The position numbers and the translations under genes were made by a program. Source: Flavisolibacter ginsengisoli DSM 18119 (lineage in GTDB: Bacteria; Bacteroidota; Bacteroidia; Chitinophagales; Chitinophagaceae). From it: a stretch of 64,000 bases of DNA. The stretch covers positions 53,001-117,000 of the forward strand of contig NZ_FQUU01000015.1 in NCBI RefSeq assembly GCF_900129295.1, read 5' to 3'. Under the pieces are notes generated by a model. The model was not told the DNA's origin and made no database searches. It saw only the letters and a list, made by a program, of their open reading frames with translations. Positions 52,095 to 61,517 of the stretch are shown piece by piece; the first letter of the stretch is position 1, and each line of letters starts with the position of its first letter.

Positions 52095-53381
52095 ATGGAA
52101 GCAAGACACAGATCCATACAAGATTATGAGTATGAGCTGGAGCAATTGCGTTCCCAGCTGGAAGAAGCAAATGAAACGATCGAAGCCATTCGCACGGGCC
52201 AGATCGATGCCATTGTAGTACAGGGCGAAAATGGACACCAGTTATATACTTTAAAATCTGCAGACCACACCTATAGGGTATTCATTGAAAAAATGACAGA
52301 AGGTGCTGTCACTCTCAACAACCAGGGGCTTATCCTTTATTGCAATTCAAGGTTTGCCTCTATGGTCAATACACCTTTATCCTACATAATAGGAATGGAC
52401 TTTGAACAATTCATTGCAGCAGACCAACTCTCATCTTACAAGGAATTGTTCGGAAAAGCCTGGACAGAAGACTGCAAAGGCGAGCTTAGCCTGCAAAATG
52501 AAAACCAATTCATGCCTGTTCAATTGTCTCTTACGGCTCTTGAACTGGATGAAGGAAAAGCCTTAAGCATTATTGTTACAGACCTTACCAGGCAAAAAAA
52601 TAATGAAAAGCAACTAAGAGATAATAATGAGCAGCTGGCCAAAATGAATGAAGCCCTGGAATTGAGTAATAACGATCTGCAGCAATTTGCTTCAGTTGCT
52701 TCTCACGACCTGCAGGAACCTTTGCGTAAGATCATGGTCTTCTCAAATATTTTAAAAGAAAAATACGGGAAAGAACTATCTGAAGACTCCAATCATTACC
52801 TGAATAAGATCATTGATTCTTCCGGGCGAATGAAGGCACTGATCATTGATATTTTGAATTATTCAAGACTTTCAGAAAATAATACGCTCCTGCAGCCAGT
52901 TGATTTAAATGAACTGATACATGAATTGCTTGAAGATTTTGAACTCTCCATAAGAGATAAGAAAGCTACTATACAGGTAGGTAAACTACCTTTTTTACAT
53001 GTAAACCGGGGCCAGATAAGGCAGGTGTTTCAAAATATCATCAGTAATGCACTGAAGTTTCAACGCCCTGGAGTGGACCCGGTAATAACTATCAATAGCA
53101 AATTGGTAAAATCCTTATCATTTGATAGTGAGGAAGACCCAAATGGAGCCTATTCCCTTATCACCATCAGGGATAATGGAATAGGATTTAAAGAAAAATT
53201 TGCTACAGACATATTTGCCCTATTTGAACGCCTCAACCCTAAGGATAAATTTGAAGGCACAGGTATAGGTTTAGCTATCGCTAAAAAGATTGTTGAAAAA
53301 CACCATGGTATTATCAAGGCAACGGGGAAGGAAATGGGCGGTTCCCATTTTATGATTATCTTACCCCTTAATCAACAATAA
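52095..53381 (+). CDS. PAS-domain sensor histidine kinase of the KaiBC operon
   Basis: 428 residues, no membrane segment. An N-terminal coiled coil (about 5-50) leads to a PAS domain (about 60-170, VFIEKMTEGAVTLNNQGLIL). The kinase core follows: H-box FASVASHDLQEPLRKIMVFS (the phosphorylated His), N-box FQNIISNALKFQ, G1 RDNGIGFKEKF and G2 GTGIGLAIAKKIVEKH. It is cytoplasmic and starts 5 bp after kaiB copy 2. It is probably the output kinase of the KaiC module, with the next gene as receiver. Confidence 0.94.
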   Translation: MEARHRSIQDYEYELEQLRSQLEEANETIEAIRTGQIDAIVVQGENGHQLYTLKSADHTYRVFIEKMTEGAVTLNNQGLILYCNSRFASMVNTPLSYIIGMDFEQFIAADQLSSYKELFGKAWTEDCKGELSLQNENQFMPVQLSLTALELDEGKALSIIVTDLTRQKNNEKQLRDNNEQLAKMNEALELSNNDLQQFASVASHDLQEPLRKIMVFSNILKEKYGKELSEDSNHYLNKIIDSSGRMKALIIDILNYSRLSENNTLLQPVDLNELIHELLEDFELSIRDKKATIQVGKLPFLHVNRGQIRQVFQNIISNALKFQRPGVDPVITINSKLVKSLSFDSEEDPNGAYSLITIRDNGIGFKEKFATDIFALFERLNPKDKFEGTGIGLAIAKKIVEKHHGIIKATGKEMGGSHFMIILPLNQQ

Positions 53382-53397
53382 TTTAGCACTCTAATGC

Positions 53398-53796
53398 ATG
53401 CATTTTACAAAAATACTTCTTGCTGAAGATGACAGTGATGACCAAAAATTATTTCTGGATTTCTTAGATAACAGGAACGACTTATTTATACTACCAATAG
53501 TTGAAAATGGAGCCAGGCTTTTAGAAGTAATGGATTCCATGCCTCCGGAGGAGCTTCCCGATCTTATTATCCTTGACCAGAATATGCCCCAGAAAAACGG
53601 GTTACAAACACTGGATGAACTTAAATCTAACCCGGCATACCAGTCCATTCCTGTAGTTATTTATTCCACCTATGCCGATGCTATGTTAACGAAGAAGGCA
53701 ATGGAAAAGGGCGCTGATATGGTAGCTATGAAACCTTTAAACCAACAAGGGTATCATGAAATGATAGATGCTTTTTTACAGCTTTGCCAAAAATAA
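53398..53796 (+). CDS. Single-domain response regulator of the KaiBC operon
   Basis: 132 residues, receiver only. It has LLAEDDSDDQKLFLDFLDNR (acidic pocket), LIILDQNMPQKNG (phospho-acceptor Asp), VVIYSTYADA (Thr/Ser) and VAMKPLNQQG (Lys). The gene follows the kinase by 16 bp, so it is its likely partner. Without an output domain it would act by binding another protein. It may hand the signal on to unlinked targets. Confidence 0.94.
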   Translation: MHFTKILLAEDDSDDQKLFLDFLDNRNDLFILPIVENGARLLEVMDSMPPEELPDLIILDQNMPQKNGLQTLDELKSNPAYQSIPVVIYSTYADAMLTKKAMEKGADMVAMKPLNQQGYHEMIDAFLQLCQK

Positions 53797-53804
53797 TTGA
53801 CCGT

Positions 53805-54509
53805 TCAATAATTAGCTGCCTTCAATAATGCTTCTACATCTTTTATAATGATCTTTCTTCCACGGGTTTCCAGTATTTCTTCTTTTTTAAAATCCTTAAT
53901 GATACGCACTATATTTTCCCTGGCAGTACCCACAAGGCTCGCCAGGTCTTCCCTTGAAAGATTGATCTCTACTTCCATGCCTTGAACAATTCCCTGCTTA
54001 TATTTCTCACGCATTAATATCAATTGCATGGCAAACCGTTCCCTTACGCTTCGCTGGGCAAACAACACTACACTATTGGCAAAAACAGTGAATTCATGAC
54101 TTAAGGTTTTTAAAAGACGGTTGGATAAAGTCTTTGAAAGATCAAGTACTTGTAGAAAATCCTCTTTAGGAATAAATCCTACCAGGCTTTCTTCCAGCGC
54201 AGCGGCATTGTCGGGATACCGTTCTTCAGCCAGTACAGCATGATACCCGATCAACTCCCCGCTATTCGCTACATATATGATCTGTTCCCTGCCCTCTTTA
54301 TCAACTTTGTATTTTTTAGCCATGCCTGTGCGCATATAAAAAATGCCGGAGGGTAAAGATCCTTCACGGAAAATTATCTCTCCCTTACTAAACAGTTGTT
54401 CACTGCTATGGGCCATAAGTGCGTCCAGTTCCGCAGCAGGAAGATCAGTAATTACGGAATTAGTATTGAAACCCCACTTATCAATTGGAAAGATCCCTTT
54501 AAGGCTCAT
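53805..54509 (-). CDS. Crp/Fnr-family transcription regulator
   Basis: 234 residues. The cyclic-nucleotide-binding-like barrel (about 20-140) has SKGEIIFREGSLPSGIFYMR and GELIGYHAVLAEERYPDNAA. The C-terminal helix-turn-helix is LSREDLASLVGTARENIVRI. There are no cysteines, so no iron-sulfur or thiol sensing of the FNR type. Residues that bind cAMP are not obvious. It faces the methyltransferase-SulP operon across a 207-bp divergent region that holds two operator-like repeats, so it probably regulates that operon and itself. Confidence 0.93.
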   Translation of the reverse strand: MSLKGIFPIDKWGFNTNSVITDLPAAELDALMAHSSEQLFSKGEIIFREGSLPSGIFYMRTGMAKKYKVDKEGREQIIYVANSGELIGYHAVLAEERYPDNAAALEESLVGFIPKEDFLQVLDLSKTLSNRLLKTLSHEFTVFANSVVLFAQRSVRERFAMQLILMREKYKQGIVQGMEVEINLSREDLASLVGTARENIVRIIKDFKKEEILETRGRKIIIKDVEALLKAANY

Positions 54510-54529
54510 ATGCTACAAAACTATCCAAT

Positions 54530-54569
54530 AAGTGATAAAAGTTACTTTTTGAAGTGACAAGAGTTACAG
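54530..54569. promoter_or_regulatory. Two tandem operator-like palindromes, spaced 22 bp
   Basis: GTGATAAAAGTTAC (54532-54545) and GTGACAAGAGTTAC (54554-54567) differ at only two positions and are spaced exactly 22 bp. Each is a palindrome of AAGTGAY-N4-GTTAC type. They end just before the -33 element of the facing promoter, at about -65 and -43 from the predicted start. This fits an activating Crp/Fnr-type site (NtcA-like GTG-N8-TAC). Confidence 0.65.
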
Positions 54570-54597
54570 TTTGCCTTTATATGCCATGGTAACTTTG
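54570..54597 (+). promoter_or_regulatory. Promoter of the methyltransferase-SulP operon
   Basis: -33 TTTG (54570-54573) and -7 TAACTTTG (54590-54597), 16-bp spacer, matching the Bacteroidota consensus TTG/TAnnTTTG. A hairpin with AAAGCAGG/CCTGCTTT arms lies at 54599-54620, so it would be at the start of the transcript. Confidence 0.6.
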
Positions 54598-54716
54598 CAA
54601 AGCAGGCTTATACCTGCTTTCTATTTTCTTCTTTTCAAAAAACAGGCATAGAATAATCAGTTGAAATAATATTTGTTTTAATAAGGACGAAATCAAACAG
54701 GAGGCCATAGTAGTTT

Positions 54717-55325
54717 ATGAATGAAGCTTTTTCCAAAAAACATTATAAGTTGGATATATTCCAGGACGACAGGGAGTTTCATCACCTCTATCCACCTGTC
54801 ATTCAGAGAAAAGCCATCTGTCATTGGACTCCCCTGCAGGTATCACGCTGCGTAGCACAATTCCTTGTTACCAAAACAGGCTCCCGAGTATTGGATATAG
54901 GTAGCGGCGTAGGCAAGTTTTGTCTTGCAGCCGGTTACTACGAGCCAGGTGGGATGTTCTATGGTATTGAACAGCGAAAAGACCTGCATGATATTGCAGT
55001 TGGCATTAAATCAGAGTTACAGTTGAAAAATGTATTCTTTATACACGGCAATTTCACTCAACTGAATCTTGCTGCTTATGATCATTTTTATTTTTTCAAC
55101 TCCTTTTACGAAAACCTGGATGGCACTGAAAAAATAGATACCAGCATCCAATACTCCTCTTCTCTCTACAACTATTACAACCGTTACTTGTACAAACAAC
55201 TGGAACAATTGCCCCAGGGCACCCGCATAGCTACGTATCACAGCCTGGAAGATGAGATCCCACCCTGTTATTACGTCGTAAAAACACATTTTGACAACCT
55301 CCTGAAATTCTGGATCAAGGTATGA
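54717..55325 (+). CDS. SAM-dependent methyltransferase (class I)
   Basis: 202 residues. SAM-binding motif I is VLDIGSGVGKFCLAAG (about 60-75), with an acidic residue for the ribose in YGIEQRKDL. A strand-helix Rossmann pattern continues to residue 180. The acceptor motif DPPY is not seen, so the substrate class is unclear. It starts 113 bp after the predicted transcription start and is the first gene of a three-gene run. Its stop overlaps the next start by 4 bp. Confidence 0.85.
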   Translation: MNEAFSKKHYKLDIFQDDREFHHLYPPVIQRKAICHWTPLQVSRCVAQFLVTKTGSRVLDIGSGVGKFCLAAGYYEPGGMFYGIEQRKDLHDIAVGIKSELQLKNVFFIHGNFTQLNLAAYDHFYFFNSFYENLDGTEKIDTSIQYSSSLYNYYNRYLYKQLEQLPQGTRIATYHSLEDEIPPCYYVVKTHFDNLLKFWIKV

Positions 55326-55717
55326 TGAACAATACAACTACACAGGAAATATTAATAGATATTGATTATGACGAAAGTTCATGTGTCTTTTGTGGACACT
55401 TGGCTCCCGATGCAGAGAGGTCAGATCAAACAACAAATACCCAGGTTATGAACATATCAGTGAGCATGAAGATCTACCGTAGTAAATTGATCAATGAAAT
55501 ATTAAATGCACATTCTAATGAAGAAGTAAAAGAGATCATTAATGAGAACATTTTAAGAATAAAAAAACAGGATACACGGGAAAATATATTTGTACAGTAT
55601 ATCAGGTACATTATCGAAGAGCTCAACGATCTGAAAGGCAGTACTCTTGCCAATGAATATTATATGAACCTGTCAACTGCACATATACACCTCAGCCACC
55701 TTTCTTTATCTCAATGA
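55322..55717 (+). CDS. Small protein of unknown function with N-terminal CxxC
   Basis: 131 residues, starting in the ATGATG overlapping the previous stop. DESSCVFCGHLAPDA holds a CxxC pair near residue 20. The rest is helical (KLINEILNAHSNEEVKEIIN, YIRYIIEELNDLKGSTLANE). No signal peptide is visible. The overlap implies coupling to the methyltransferase, so it may be a partner or a redox/metal-linked accessory. I do not recognise the family. Confidence 0.62.
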   Translation: MMNNTTTQEILIDIDYDESSCVFCGHLAPDAERSDQTTNTQVMNISVSMKIYRSKLINEILNAHSNEEVKEIINENILRIKKQDTRENIFVQYIRYIIEELNDLKGSTLANEYYMNLSTAHIHLSHLSLSQ

Positions 55718-55748
55718 ACCATTCAATATCCTGCCTAAACACTATCCC

Positions 55749-57455
55749 ATGTTCAAACCAAAAATTGTTGACACACTTAAAGCGTATACCAGGGAACAAT
55801 TTCTTAAAGATCTTGTAGCAGGCATCATTGTAGGCATTGTAGCCTTGCCCCTGGCCATTGCCTTTGCCATTGCATCAGGTGTTTCTCCCGAGAAAGGATT
55901 GTTCACAGCCATCATAGCAGGTTTTGTTATATCAGCTTTTGGTGGCAGCAGGGTGCAGATTGGCGGACCTACAGGTGCCTTCATTGTAATTGTTTATGGC
56001 ATTGTACAGCAATATGGTGTCAATGGATTGATCATAGCAACCTTTATAGCGGGTATCATGTTAATGCTAATGGGCTTTGCCCGTTTCGGAAGTGTCATCA
56101 AATTCATTCCACATCCACTGATCGTGGGATTTACCACCGGTATCGCTGTCATTATATTTTCATCCCAGGTTAAGGATTTCCTTGGATTAACCATGGGCAG
56201 TGTACCCGCCGATTTTATAGAAAAATGGAACGCCTACTTCCATCACTTTTCACACATCAGTCCTTATGCCGTCGTTATTGGAGTGACTACGATACTGATC
56301 ATCATCTTCTTTTCAAAGATCACTCATGTCATTCCGGGCTCCCTTGTTGCTATCCTTCTGGCAACTATTGCAGTCCAGGCATTCAAACTACCGGTAGAAA
56401 CTATTGGAAGCCGATTTGGAAGCATACCCTCTTCCCTGCCTACACCCGGCGTACCGCATCTTGATTGGGATATTATAAAGAACTCCGTCAGGCCGGCATT
56501 TACCATTGCCATCCTGGGTGGTATTGAAAGCCTGCTGTCAGCAGTGGTGGCAGACGGCATGATCGGTGGCAATCATAAAAGCAATATGGAGCTGGTAGCA
56601 CAGGGAGGTGCCAATATCGCCTCTGCGCTTTTTGGTGGCATACCTGCAACGGGCGCCATTGCACGCACCGCTACCAATGTAAAGAATGGTGGACGCACAC
56701 CTGTGGCAGGTATAGTACATGCGCTGACCTTATTGGTCATCATGTTATTAGTGGGCAAATGGGCAACACTTATCCCTATGAGCTGCCTGGCTGGTATACT
56801 TGTCATAGTGGCTTACAACATGAGTGAACATACCACGTTTGTTGCCATTGCAAAAGGTAGTCGCAGTGATGCTACGGTGTTGGTCACTACCTTCCTGCTA
56901 ACTGTTCTTTTTGACCTGACGCTGGCCATAGAAATAGGTATGGTGCTCGCAGTTTTCCTGTTCATGAGAAAGATGATCAAAGTAAGTAACGTAAGTTCTT
57001 ATCTCAATGAGGATAAGCAACAGGTCACAGATGTCAATGCTGTCAGCAGGTATACCATTCCCCATGGTGTTGAAGTTTTTGAATTGACGGGCCCCATGTT
57101 CTTTGGCGCAGCTTATAAATTCAAGGATGCCATTAGGGTGATTGAAAAAAAACCTAAAGTACTCATCGTTCGGATGAGGCATGTACCAGTAATTGATGCC
57201 ACAGGCATACACACCATAAAAGATGTGCTGCGCATGTGCCGGCATGATAAAATGCAATTGATCCTCAGTGGTATTCAACCTCCTGTTCTCGAAGAATTTA
57301 GAAAGTCAAGGCTGCTTTTCCAGGTAGGGAAAAGATATGTTACGCCTGATTTTGAAACGGCTTTACAAAGGGCAAAAGAAGTATTGGGTGAAAAAAAACA
57401 TACTCCTTCCTTTCCTGGAATTCAGCAAGATAAAACCATAGGTTCACCGCTATAG
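55749..57455 (+). CDS. SulP-family anion transporter with STAS domain
   Basis: 568 residues with about 12-14 membrane helices and a C-terminal cytoplasmic STAS domain (about 440-560). Family marks are GIIVGIVALPLAIAFAIASG (helix 1), FGGSRVQIGGPTGAFIVIVY, VGFTTGIAVIIFSSQVKDFL and GGIPATGAIARTATNVKNGG. In the STAS domain VEVFELTGPMFFGAAYKFKD precedes PVIDATGIHTIKDVLRM. It moves sulfate, bicarbonate or a similar anion across the inner membrane. Its location under a Crp/Fnr-type promoter suggests regulated uptake. Confidence 0.94.
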   Translation: MFKPKIVDTLKAYTREQFLKDLVAGIIVGIVALPLAIAFAIASGVSPEKGLFTAIIAGFVISAFGGSRVQIGGPTGAFIVIVYGIVQQYGVNGLIIATFIAGIMLMLMGFARFGSVIKFIPHPLIVGFTTGIAVIIFSSQVKDFLGLTMGSVPADFIEKWNAYFHHFSHISPYAVVIGVTTILIIIFFSKITHVIPGSLVAILLATIAVQAFKLPVETIGSRFGSIPSSLPTPGVPHLDWDIIKNSVRPAFTIAILGGIESLLSAVVADGMIGGNHKSNMELVAQGGANIASALFGGIPATGAIARTATNVKNGGRTPVAGIVHALTLLVIMLLVGKWATLIPMSCLAGILVIVAYNMSEHTTFVAIAKGSRSDATVLVTTFLLTVLFDLTLAIEIGMVLAVFLFMRKMIKVSNVSSYLNEDKQQVTDVNAVSRYTIPHGVEVFELTGPMFFGAAYKFKDAIRVIEKKPKVLIVRMRHVPVIDATGIHTIKDVLRMCRHDKMQLILSGIQPPVLEEFRKSRLLFQVGKRYVTPDFETALQRAKEVLGEKKHTPSFPGIQQDKTIGSPL

Positions 57456-57968
57456 TTTTATTTCCAGTAATGCCAGGGTGATACAGGAGTAATGTTTGGG
57501 CAGTTCACCTGTCTCCTCAGGAGTTACGGTTCCCAAAAGCTTAAAACCACATTGCTGGTAATATTGCACCAGTTCATCATTATCACCCCAGGTGTCCATC
57601 CTTATATATTGCAGTTGATTATCCTTGCCAAAAGACATTGCCCAGTGTATGATATGCCTGATAAAATGATTACCCTTGTAAGCAGGATTGGTAACAATAC
57701 GGTGTAAATACAAAGAAGGATCTGCATTCTTTTCTTTCCAGATATGTGGGTCCGAAAAAGCAATTGCAAAGATGCATGCAATCTCATTATTCATTACAAT
57801 TTTCCATTGCCTGTTCTCACCGATCTCCTTCCTGATCATCTCATCGTCAAAACGTTGCCAGTTTCTTTTGAACTTCGTTTTCTGGTAGGCTATTGCGGCA
57901 TCGTATAGTTCAATTATCTTATCGAAATCATTCATTGTTGAATGCTCAACAAGCATTTCCTTGTTCAT
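57450..57968 (-). CDS. GNAT-family N-acetyltransferase
   Basis: 172 residues. MNKEMLVEHSTMNDFDKIIE is a usual GNAT start. Then IACIFAIAFSDPHIWKEKNA, YLHRIVTNPAYKGNHFIRHI (the acetyl-CoA loop in a diverged form, with GNHF in place of GxG), and IRMDTWGDNDELVQYYQQCG FKLLG at the end of the fold. Acceptor unknown. It overlaps the SulP stop tail-to-tail by 6 bp, so the two transcripts converge. Confidence 0.87.
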   Translation of the reverse strand: MNKEMLVEHSTMNDFDKIIELYDAAIAYQKTKFKRNWQRFDDEMIRKEIGENRQWKIVMNNEIACIFAIAFSDPHIWKEKNADPSLYLHRIVTNPAYKGNHFIRHIIHWAMSFGKDNQLQYIRMDTWGDNDELVQYYQQCGFKLLGTVTPEETGELPKHYSCITLALLEIKL

Positions 57969-58098
57969 TGGACCTTGTTAATTAAAGATCTGCAAATGTA
58001 AAAGAACAGGACCCACACATAAAATTATAATGATGTAAATGAAAGATTTTTAGTACCACGCCATGATTGAGGCCTTGTAGGCACAAAGGCGCCATCTA

Positions 58099-58605
58099 TT
58101 ATTTTTTCAATCTCATCTCCACATTTTTACCAGCGATCTTCAGCAATTGCTCAGCACCTTTTACAGATTGAACCATTAACAATATAAATTCATTATCCAT
58201 CTTTTTACCTGCTGAGGATTTATAAAAATTTATAAGATCATCTACTTCCCTTTCTGTAAATCGTTTCCTATATAGATTAACAAAACTATTTTCCAGTAGT
58301 TGCCCGGTTTTGCCGGTTGTTATCTCCCGCTGTAATTCTATATAGAACTCTTTTGAATGTACCTTATCCTTCTGCTGCTCTTCCATTAGTTTCATTCGAA
58401 TGATATTTTCTGTTGTCAACCCTTTCCGTTCATTTTTCAGGACCTTAATCTTTTTTGTAAATGCATCATCGGGAGGGGGCAGGGTATCTGCTTTTAAAAT
58501 ATCTGCTGTATCCAAAGCCTTTAATGCTTTTACGAAAGAAGAGTCAATTTGCGAAAAAGCGTCCTGGCATAAAAAGCATAGCAATAAAAAAAGAAAAAAC
58601 TTCAT
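58099..58605 (-). CDS. DUF2059 exported protein
   Basis: 168 residues with signal peptide MKFFLFLLLCFLCQDAFSQ. The C-terminal part has the DUF2059 pattern: NLYRKRFTEREVDDLINFYK, SSAGKKMDNEFILLMVQSVK. A charged central helix (LKNERKGLTTENIIRMKLME) precedes it. The family is periplasmic and of unknown function. It lies alone, with the large DUF5916 gene downstream on the other strand. Confidence 0.85.
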   Translation of the reverse strand: MKFFLFLLLCFLCQDAFSQIDSSFVKALKALDTADILKADTLPPPDDAFTKKIKVLKNERKGLTTENIIRMKLMEEQQKDKVHSKEFYIELQREITTGKTGQLLENSFVNLYRKRFTEREVDDLINFYKSSAGKKMDNEFILLMVQSVKGAEQLLKIAGKNVEMRLKK

Positions 58606-58817
58606 ATTAAATATTTAGAAACCAATAAATCCAATTCTATTAAAGATAACAGGGCCAGGTAGTCTTTATTCCCGGGATTCAATGAATGATCATGATTCAT
58701 TTCCTGATTTTCCCTGCTCATAAGGCTATATCTGCCTTTCATCTACTAAAAGGTAGTCAGTTTTTTAAAGATTATACATTTTGCACCCTCATTTAAAGGT
58801 TTTAAATCAAGTAAGCA

Positions 58818-61268
58818 ATGTTCAGAATGATAGGGAATTTCCGAAGCTATTTATTGGCAGGCATTTTTTTGTTCCCCTCAATTTTCCCTAAAGCACAAAC
58901 TTCTCTCTGCAGTTTACCTGCTATCAGAACTTCGTTTGCCATTAAAGTTGACGGAGACCTCGGTGATCCTGCATGGGCAACTGCTGCTGTTGCCCGCAAT
59001 TTTATTGAACAGCGGCCTTCTTATGGAAGAAAGGAACAGGAAAACACTAAAACGGAAGCTTTTATTCTTTACGATGACAATGCCATATATGTGTCCATGT
59101 TCATGCATGAAAACAGCAAAGACAGCATATCCACGGAACTGGTAGGGCGCGACCAGATTGGTGTTAATGATTTTGCAGGTGTGATGTTCGACACCTATGA
59201 AGACAAGATAAATGGTGTCGGGTTTTATGTTACCCCACTGGGAGAACAAATGGATTGCAAATACTTCCTCAACAATGAAGATGAAAGTTGGAGTACTGTG
59301 TTCCAGACTGCCACTAAAATAACCGACAAAGGTTGGTCTTTTGAAATGCGCATCCCTTATTCTGCGTTGCGTTTCAGCAAGGAAAAAGTGCAAAGCTGGG
59401 GTATCAATTTTGTACGCCGCCGCACCCGTACCGGCCAACAATTTTTATGGAGCCCCCTTGACCCTAATAAATTTGGAACCATGAACCAGGCAGGTACCTG
59501 GAAAGACATCAGGGACATTCAATCACCTCTCAGGCTTTCCTTTTCACCCTACCTTTCTGCGTACATGGATAATAATGCATCCAATAATAAAGGTTGGGGT
59601 TCCACTATCAATGGTGGAATGGATGTAAAGTATGGTATCAGCAAGGCGTTCACTTTAGATATGACACTGATCCCCGATTTTGGCCAGGTTCAAAGTGACA
59701 ACCAGGTACTTAATCTAAGTCCTTTCGAGGTGAGGTATAATGAGAACCGCTCTTTTTTTACCGAAGGGACAGAACTATTCAACAAGGGTAATTTGTTTTA
59801 CAGCCGCAGAATTGGTGGTCAACCCCTCAATTACTATTTGCCTTTAGATCAGCTGAAACCCGGCGAAACGCTTATTCAGAATCCCTCTGAAACCAAACTG
59901 TTGAATGCTACCAAGATCAGTGGCAGAACCGCCGGCGGCCTGGGAGTAGGCTTCTTTAATGCCATCACCAAGCCTCAGTATGCTACCATAGAAGATAATA
60001 ACAAAACGCAGTATAAACTTGAAACCAACCCGCTGACCAACTATAATATCATTGTGCTGGACCAGACCCTGAAAAACAATTCAAGTATTACCCTTGTCAA
60101 TACCAATGTACTCAGGAATGGCAAAGATTATGATGCCAATGTAACCGCGGGCCTTTGGGATCTATATGACAAAAAAGTTGACTGGAATTTCTGGGGCAAG
60201 GTGGCCAACAGTCGTTTATTTGGACAGCCCGCCCCGGGTAAAACGCTATCCGGATACAATTACGAAGTGAACCTTGGCAAATTCAGGGGCCCCTTTACTT
60301 TTGAGGTAGACCATTTTATGGCAGATGAAAAGTACCAGCAAAATGATATGGGTTATTTTACCAATAACAACTATTTCAATTATGGCACAGGTCTCTGGTA
60401 CAAGATCATGCAGCCAAAAAGCTTTTACAACAACATCCGTGTCCAGGTAAGGGCTAACTATTCACAGCGGTATAAGCCACGGAGTTTCCAGTATTTCAAA
60501 GTCAACGCAAATGTCAACAGCCAGCTCAAAAATCTCTGGAACGTAGGATTGAATGCAAAATTTTCACCCGAAGAAAATGATTTCTATGAACCCAGGGTAG
60601 AAGGAAGGGTTTTTAAAAACCCGGGGTCTTATACCACAGGCTTTTTTATAAATACCAATACAGCAAAAAGATACAATCTATCCCTCCAGGGATTTCAAAG
60701 CCATTCATCCAGGTACAATGCGAACGGAACCCAGTTTATTATTGGAAACCAATACCGTTTTTCTGATAAACTTTCCATGGGCCTTACCAATAACATGGAA
60801 TGGGTCAACAGGGATGCCGGCTTTGGCTTTATTAACCAGGCAGGAGATAGCATTCTATTCGGTTTGCGCAACCGTAACACAGTAGAGAACATATTTAATG
60901 TCAAATACAATTTCAATATTAAAATGGGGCTAAGCTTCAGGGCACGCCATTATTGGAGTAAGGTTCACTATACCCGTTTCTTTAACCTGGAGCAGGATGG
61001 CTACCTGAAGGAAGTAAATACTGTTGACCAGGATCCCAATAAGAATTTGAATCTTTTCAATATTGACATGGTGTATACCTGGCAGTTTGCTCCAGGCAGC
61101 TTTATCAATATCGCCTGGAAAGATGCTTCCCAATTATTTGACCAGCAGATACGTAATCAATACCATACTAATTTTTCCAACGTGTTGAATACGCCCCAGC
61201 AGAATAACTTTTCCATAAAGATCATTTACTACCTGGACTATTTATCCCTGCGCCATGCTGCTCATTAA
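58818..61268 (+). CDS. DUF5916 outer-membrane protein with N-terminal carbohydrate-binding-like domain
   Basis: 816 residues. Signal peptide (about 1-27), then a CBM9-like domain (about 40-235): FAIKVDGDLGDPAWATAAVA, AFILYDDNAIYVSMFMHENS and WSFEMRIPYSALRFSKEKVQ, which is the start of the DUF5916 family. The remaining 550 residues are strand-rich and look like an outer-membrane barrel (RLSFSPYLSAYMDN, DMTLIPDFGQVQSDNQVLNL). Surface or transport role, unknown in detail. Strong terminator after. Confidence 0.9.
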   Translation: MFRMIGNFRSYLLAGIFLFPSIFPKAQTSLCSLPAIRTSFAIKVDGDLGDPAWATAAVARNFIEQRPSYGRKEQENTKTEAFILYDDNAIYVSMFMHENSKDSISTELVGRDQIGVNDFAGVMFDTYEDKINGVGFYVTPLGEQMDCKYFLNNEDESWSTVFQTATKITDKGWSFEMRIPYSALRFSKEKVQSWGINFVRRRTRTGQQFLWSPLDPNKFGTMNQAGTWKDIRDIQSPLRLSFSPYLSAYMDNNASNNKGWGSTINGGMDVKYGISKAFTLDMTLIPDFGQVQSDNQVLNLSPFEVRYNENRSFFTEGTELFNKGNLFYSRRIGGQPLNYYLPLDQLKPGETLIQNPSETKLLNATKISGRTAGGLGVGFFNAITKPQYATIEDNNKTQYKLETNPLTNYNIIVLDQTLKNNSSITLVNTNVLRNGKDYDANVTAGLWDLYDKKVDWNFWGKVANSRLFGQPAPGKTLSGYNYEVNLGKFRGPFTFEVDHFMADEKYQQNDMGYFTNNNYFNYGTGLWYKIMQPKSFYNNIRVQVRANYSQRYKPRSFQYFKVNANVNSQLKNLWNVGLNAKFSPEENDFYEPRVEGRVFKNPGSYTTGFFINTNTAKRYNLSLQGFQSHSSRYNANGTQFIIGNQYRFSDKLSMGLTNNMEWVNRDAGFGFINQAGDSILFGLRNRNTVENIFNVKYNFNIKMGLSFRARHYWSKVHYTRFFNLEQDGYLKEVNTVDQDPNKNLNLFNIDMVYTWQFAPGSFINIAWKDASQLFDQQIRNQYHTNFSNVLNTPQQNNFSIKIIYYLDYLSLRHAAH

Positions 61269-61281
61269 AAATGAAATAACG

Positions 61282-61326
61282 AAATGAGTAAAAGATCCGG
61301 GAACTGTACCGGATCTTTCTCATTTT
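61282..61326 (+). terminator. Rho-independent terminator after the DUF5916 gene
   Basis: A 10-bp core stem (AAAGATCCGG/CCGGATCTTT), with an extra AAATGAG/CTCATTT outer arm and trailing T residues. Confidence 0.9.
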
Positions 61327-61517
61327 GATACCTCATGGATAGAGCTTTCAAATGCCCGGAGCCCTGGTTGATACTAAAACAGCTTTTAGAAAATTTTTCC
61401 TTCAAACTCTGTTCTAATGGCCTGGTTTTGGTAGGATTAATAAAGGATTTATCTTATATTTATATTACTCCTACCCTATTCATTGTAATCCAATTCAGGT
61501 ACACATCCACTTTTATT

